Shown in pieces: positions 45,677 to 46,202 of a stretch of DNA of 46,202 nt (its first letter is position 1; the number at the start of each line of letters is the position of its first letter). Where the stretch lies: positions 1 to 46,202 of the forward strand of contig JAFAQQ010000177.1 in NCBI GenBank assembly GCA_019246335.1, in the 5' to 3' direction. The position numbers and the translations under genes are program-made. The stretch comes from Actinomycetota bacterium (GTDB lineage: Bacteria > Actinomycetota > Thermoleophilia > Solirubrobacterales > Thermoleophilaceae). Under the pieces are notes generated by a model, which did no database searches, was not told the DNA's origin, and worked only from the letters and a program-made list of their open reading frames with translations.

Positions 45677-46202
45677 TCAGATCTTGTGGCGCTCGAGGAG
45701 CTTCTTGCCGATGACCATGCGCTGGATCTCCGACGTTCCCTCCCCGATCAGGAGAAGCGGCGCGTCGCGATAGAGCCGCTCGATCTCGTACTCCTTCGAG
45801 TAGCCGTATCCGCCGTGGATGCGAAAGGCGTCCTCCACGACCTCCTTGCCCGTCTCGGACGCGAAGAGCTTCGCCATCCCCGCCTCGAGGTCCGAGCGCT
45901 CGCCCGCATCCTTCAACCGGGCTGCGCGAAGCGTGAGCAGCCGGGCGGCGTCGACCTTCGTGGCCATGTCGGCGAGCTTGAACTGGATGGCCTGGTGCTG
46001 GGAGATCGGCTTGCCGAACGTGCGCCGCTCCTGCGAGTAGCGAAGCGCCAGCTCCAGCGCGCGCTGCGCGATCCCGACGCCGCGCGCCGCCACGTTCACT
46101 CGCCCCACCTCGAGCGCGTCCATCATCTGGCGGAAGCCCTGGCCGAGGCCCTCGTCTCCACCAAGGATGCGGTTCGCAGGGCAGCGATAGTCCTCGTAGA
46201 CG
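45677..46202 (-). CDS. Acyl-CoA dehydrogenase, C-terminal part (start outside window)
   Basis: About 174 residues of the C-terminal half of an acyl-CoA dehydrogenase, open to the window edge. Visible: GLGQGFRQMMDALEVGRVNVAARGVG, RRTFGKPISQHQAIQFKLADMAT (FAD/CoA helix bundle), GGYGYSKEYEIERLYRDA and LIGEGTSEIQRMVIGK. The Glu of GEGTSEIQ is the usual catalytic base position. Flavoenzyme that oxidises acyl-CoA to enoyl-CoA. Whether it is the (2S)-methylsuccinyl-CoA dehydrogenase of the ethylmalonyl-CoA route or another family member cannot be told from this half. Confidence 0.93.
   Translation of the reverse strand, partial: VYEDYRCPANRILGGDEGLGQGFRQMMDALEVGRVNVAARGVGIAQRALELALRYSQERRTFGKPISQHQAIQFKLADMATKVDAARLLTLRAARLKDAGERSDLEAGMAKLFASETGKEVVEDAFRIHGGYGYSKEYEIERLYRDAPLLLIGEGTSEIQRMVIGKKLLERHKI

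Noticed and set aside
1-46202. tRNA, rRNA, insertion sequences or prophage genes
   Set aside because: I looked for transposase or integrase motifs and for structured RNA genes and saw none.

Overview
The window is very GC-rich DNA with densely packed genes, many GTG/TTG starts, frequent 4-bp gene overlaps and many genes that appear to be transcribed without a leader. A ClpS adaptor, an F420-type luciferase-like oxidoreductase, ATP-type PEP carboxykinase, a class-E-like sortase, DivIVA-like coiled-coil proteins and a large exopolysaccharide locus point to a high-GC actinobacterium. The class Thermoleophilia (Solirubrobacterales/Gaiellales type) is my best guess, by inference only. I see no rRNA, tRNA, CRISPR array, transposase or phage gene.

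Layout. 1-7.8 kb: a truncated secreted-protein tail, metallo-hydrolase plus clpS, then ethylmalonyl-CoA mutase (ecm) translationally coupled to its MeaB-type G-protein chaperone, a one-domain LuxR regulator, mobA, an F420-type oxidoreductase and two small unknowns. 7.8-9.3 kb: ATP-dependent PEP carboxykinase. 9.5-26.4 kb: a cell-surface glycan locus. It holds a sortase and an LPFTG substrate, a Wzy-like polymerase with TPRs, a priming sugar transferase, a CpsB-type PHP phosphatase, a beta-helix protein, a polysaccharide deacetylase coupled to a D-glucuronyl C5-epimerase, three glycosyltransferases, a CelD-like GNAT protein, a second Wzy/WaaL-like protein and a Wzz/BY-kinase. 26.5-28.2 kb: two tandem paralogous coiled-coil proteins of unknown role.

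28.3-32.6 kb: a divergent metabolic cluster, a MaoC hydratase on one side and on the other malyl-CoA-lyase-like enzyme, two-subunit acyl-CoA ligase and a FixX-like ferredoxin. Three direct repeats lie in the shared promoter region. 32.6-35.3 kb: an ATP-grasp ligase and a Wzx-type flippase, probably outliers of the glycan locus. 35.3-37.5 kb: a two-gene operon for cyclic 2,3-diphosphoglycerate (cDPGS plus 2-phosphoglycerate kinase), a solute best known from thermophilic methanogens. 37.7-46.2 kb: a secreted LamG-phosphatase, two FemAB/GNAT-like proteins, an SCP2-like protein, a Nudix-MFS fusion, a secreted PF04185-type phosphoesterase and the end of an acyl-CoA dehydrogenase.

How the genes may work together. 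Ecm, the MaoC hydratase and the malyl-CoA lyase fit the ethylmalonyl-CoA route of acetyl-CoA assimilation, and PEP carboxykinase would carry C4 acids into gluconeogenesis. The ligase beside the lyase resembles ATP-citrate lyase/citryl-CoA synthetase in key motifs more than ordinary SucCD. It could form or cleave malyl-CoA (or a related hydroxyacyl-CoA) at the cost or gain of ATP. The glycan locus predicts a uronic-acid polymer modified by deacetylation and C5-epimerisation. The most novel candidates are the lyase-ligase-ferredoxin operon, the bacterial cDPG operon, the epimerase-deacetylase pair, the Nudix-MFS fusion and the tandem coiled-coil pair.
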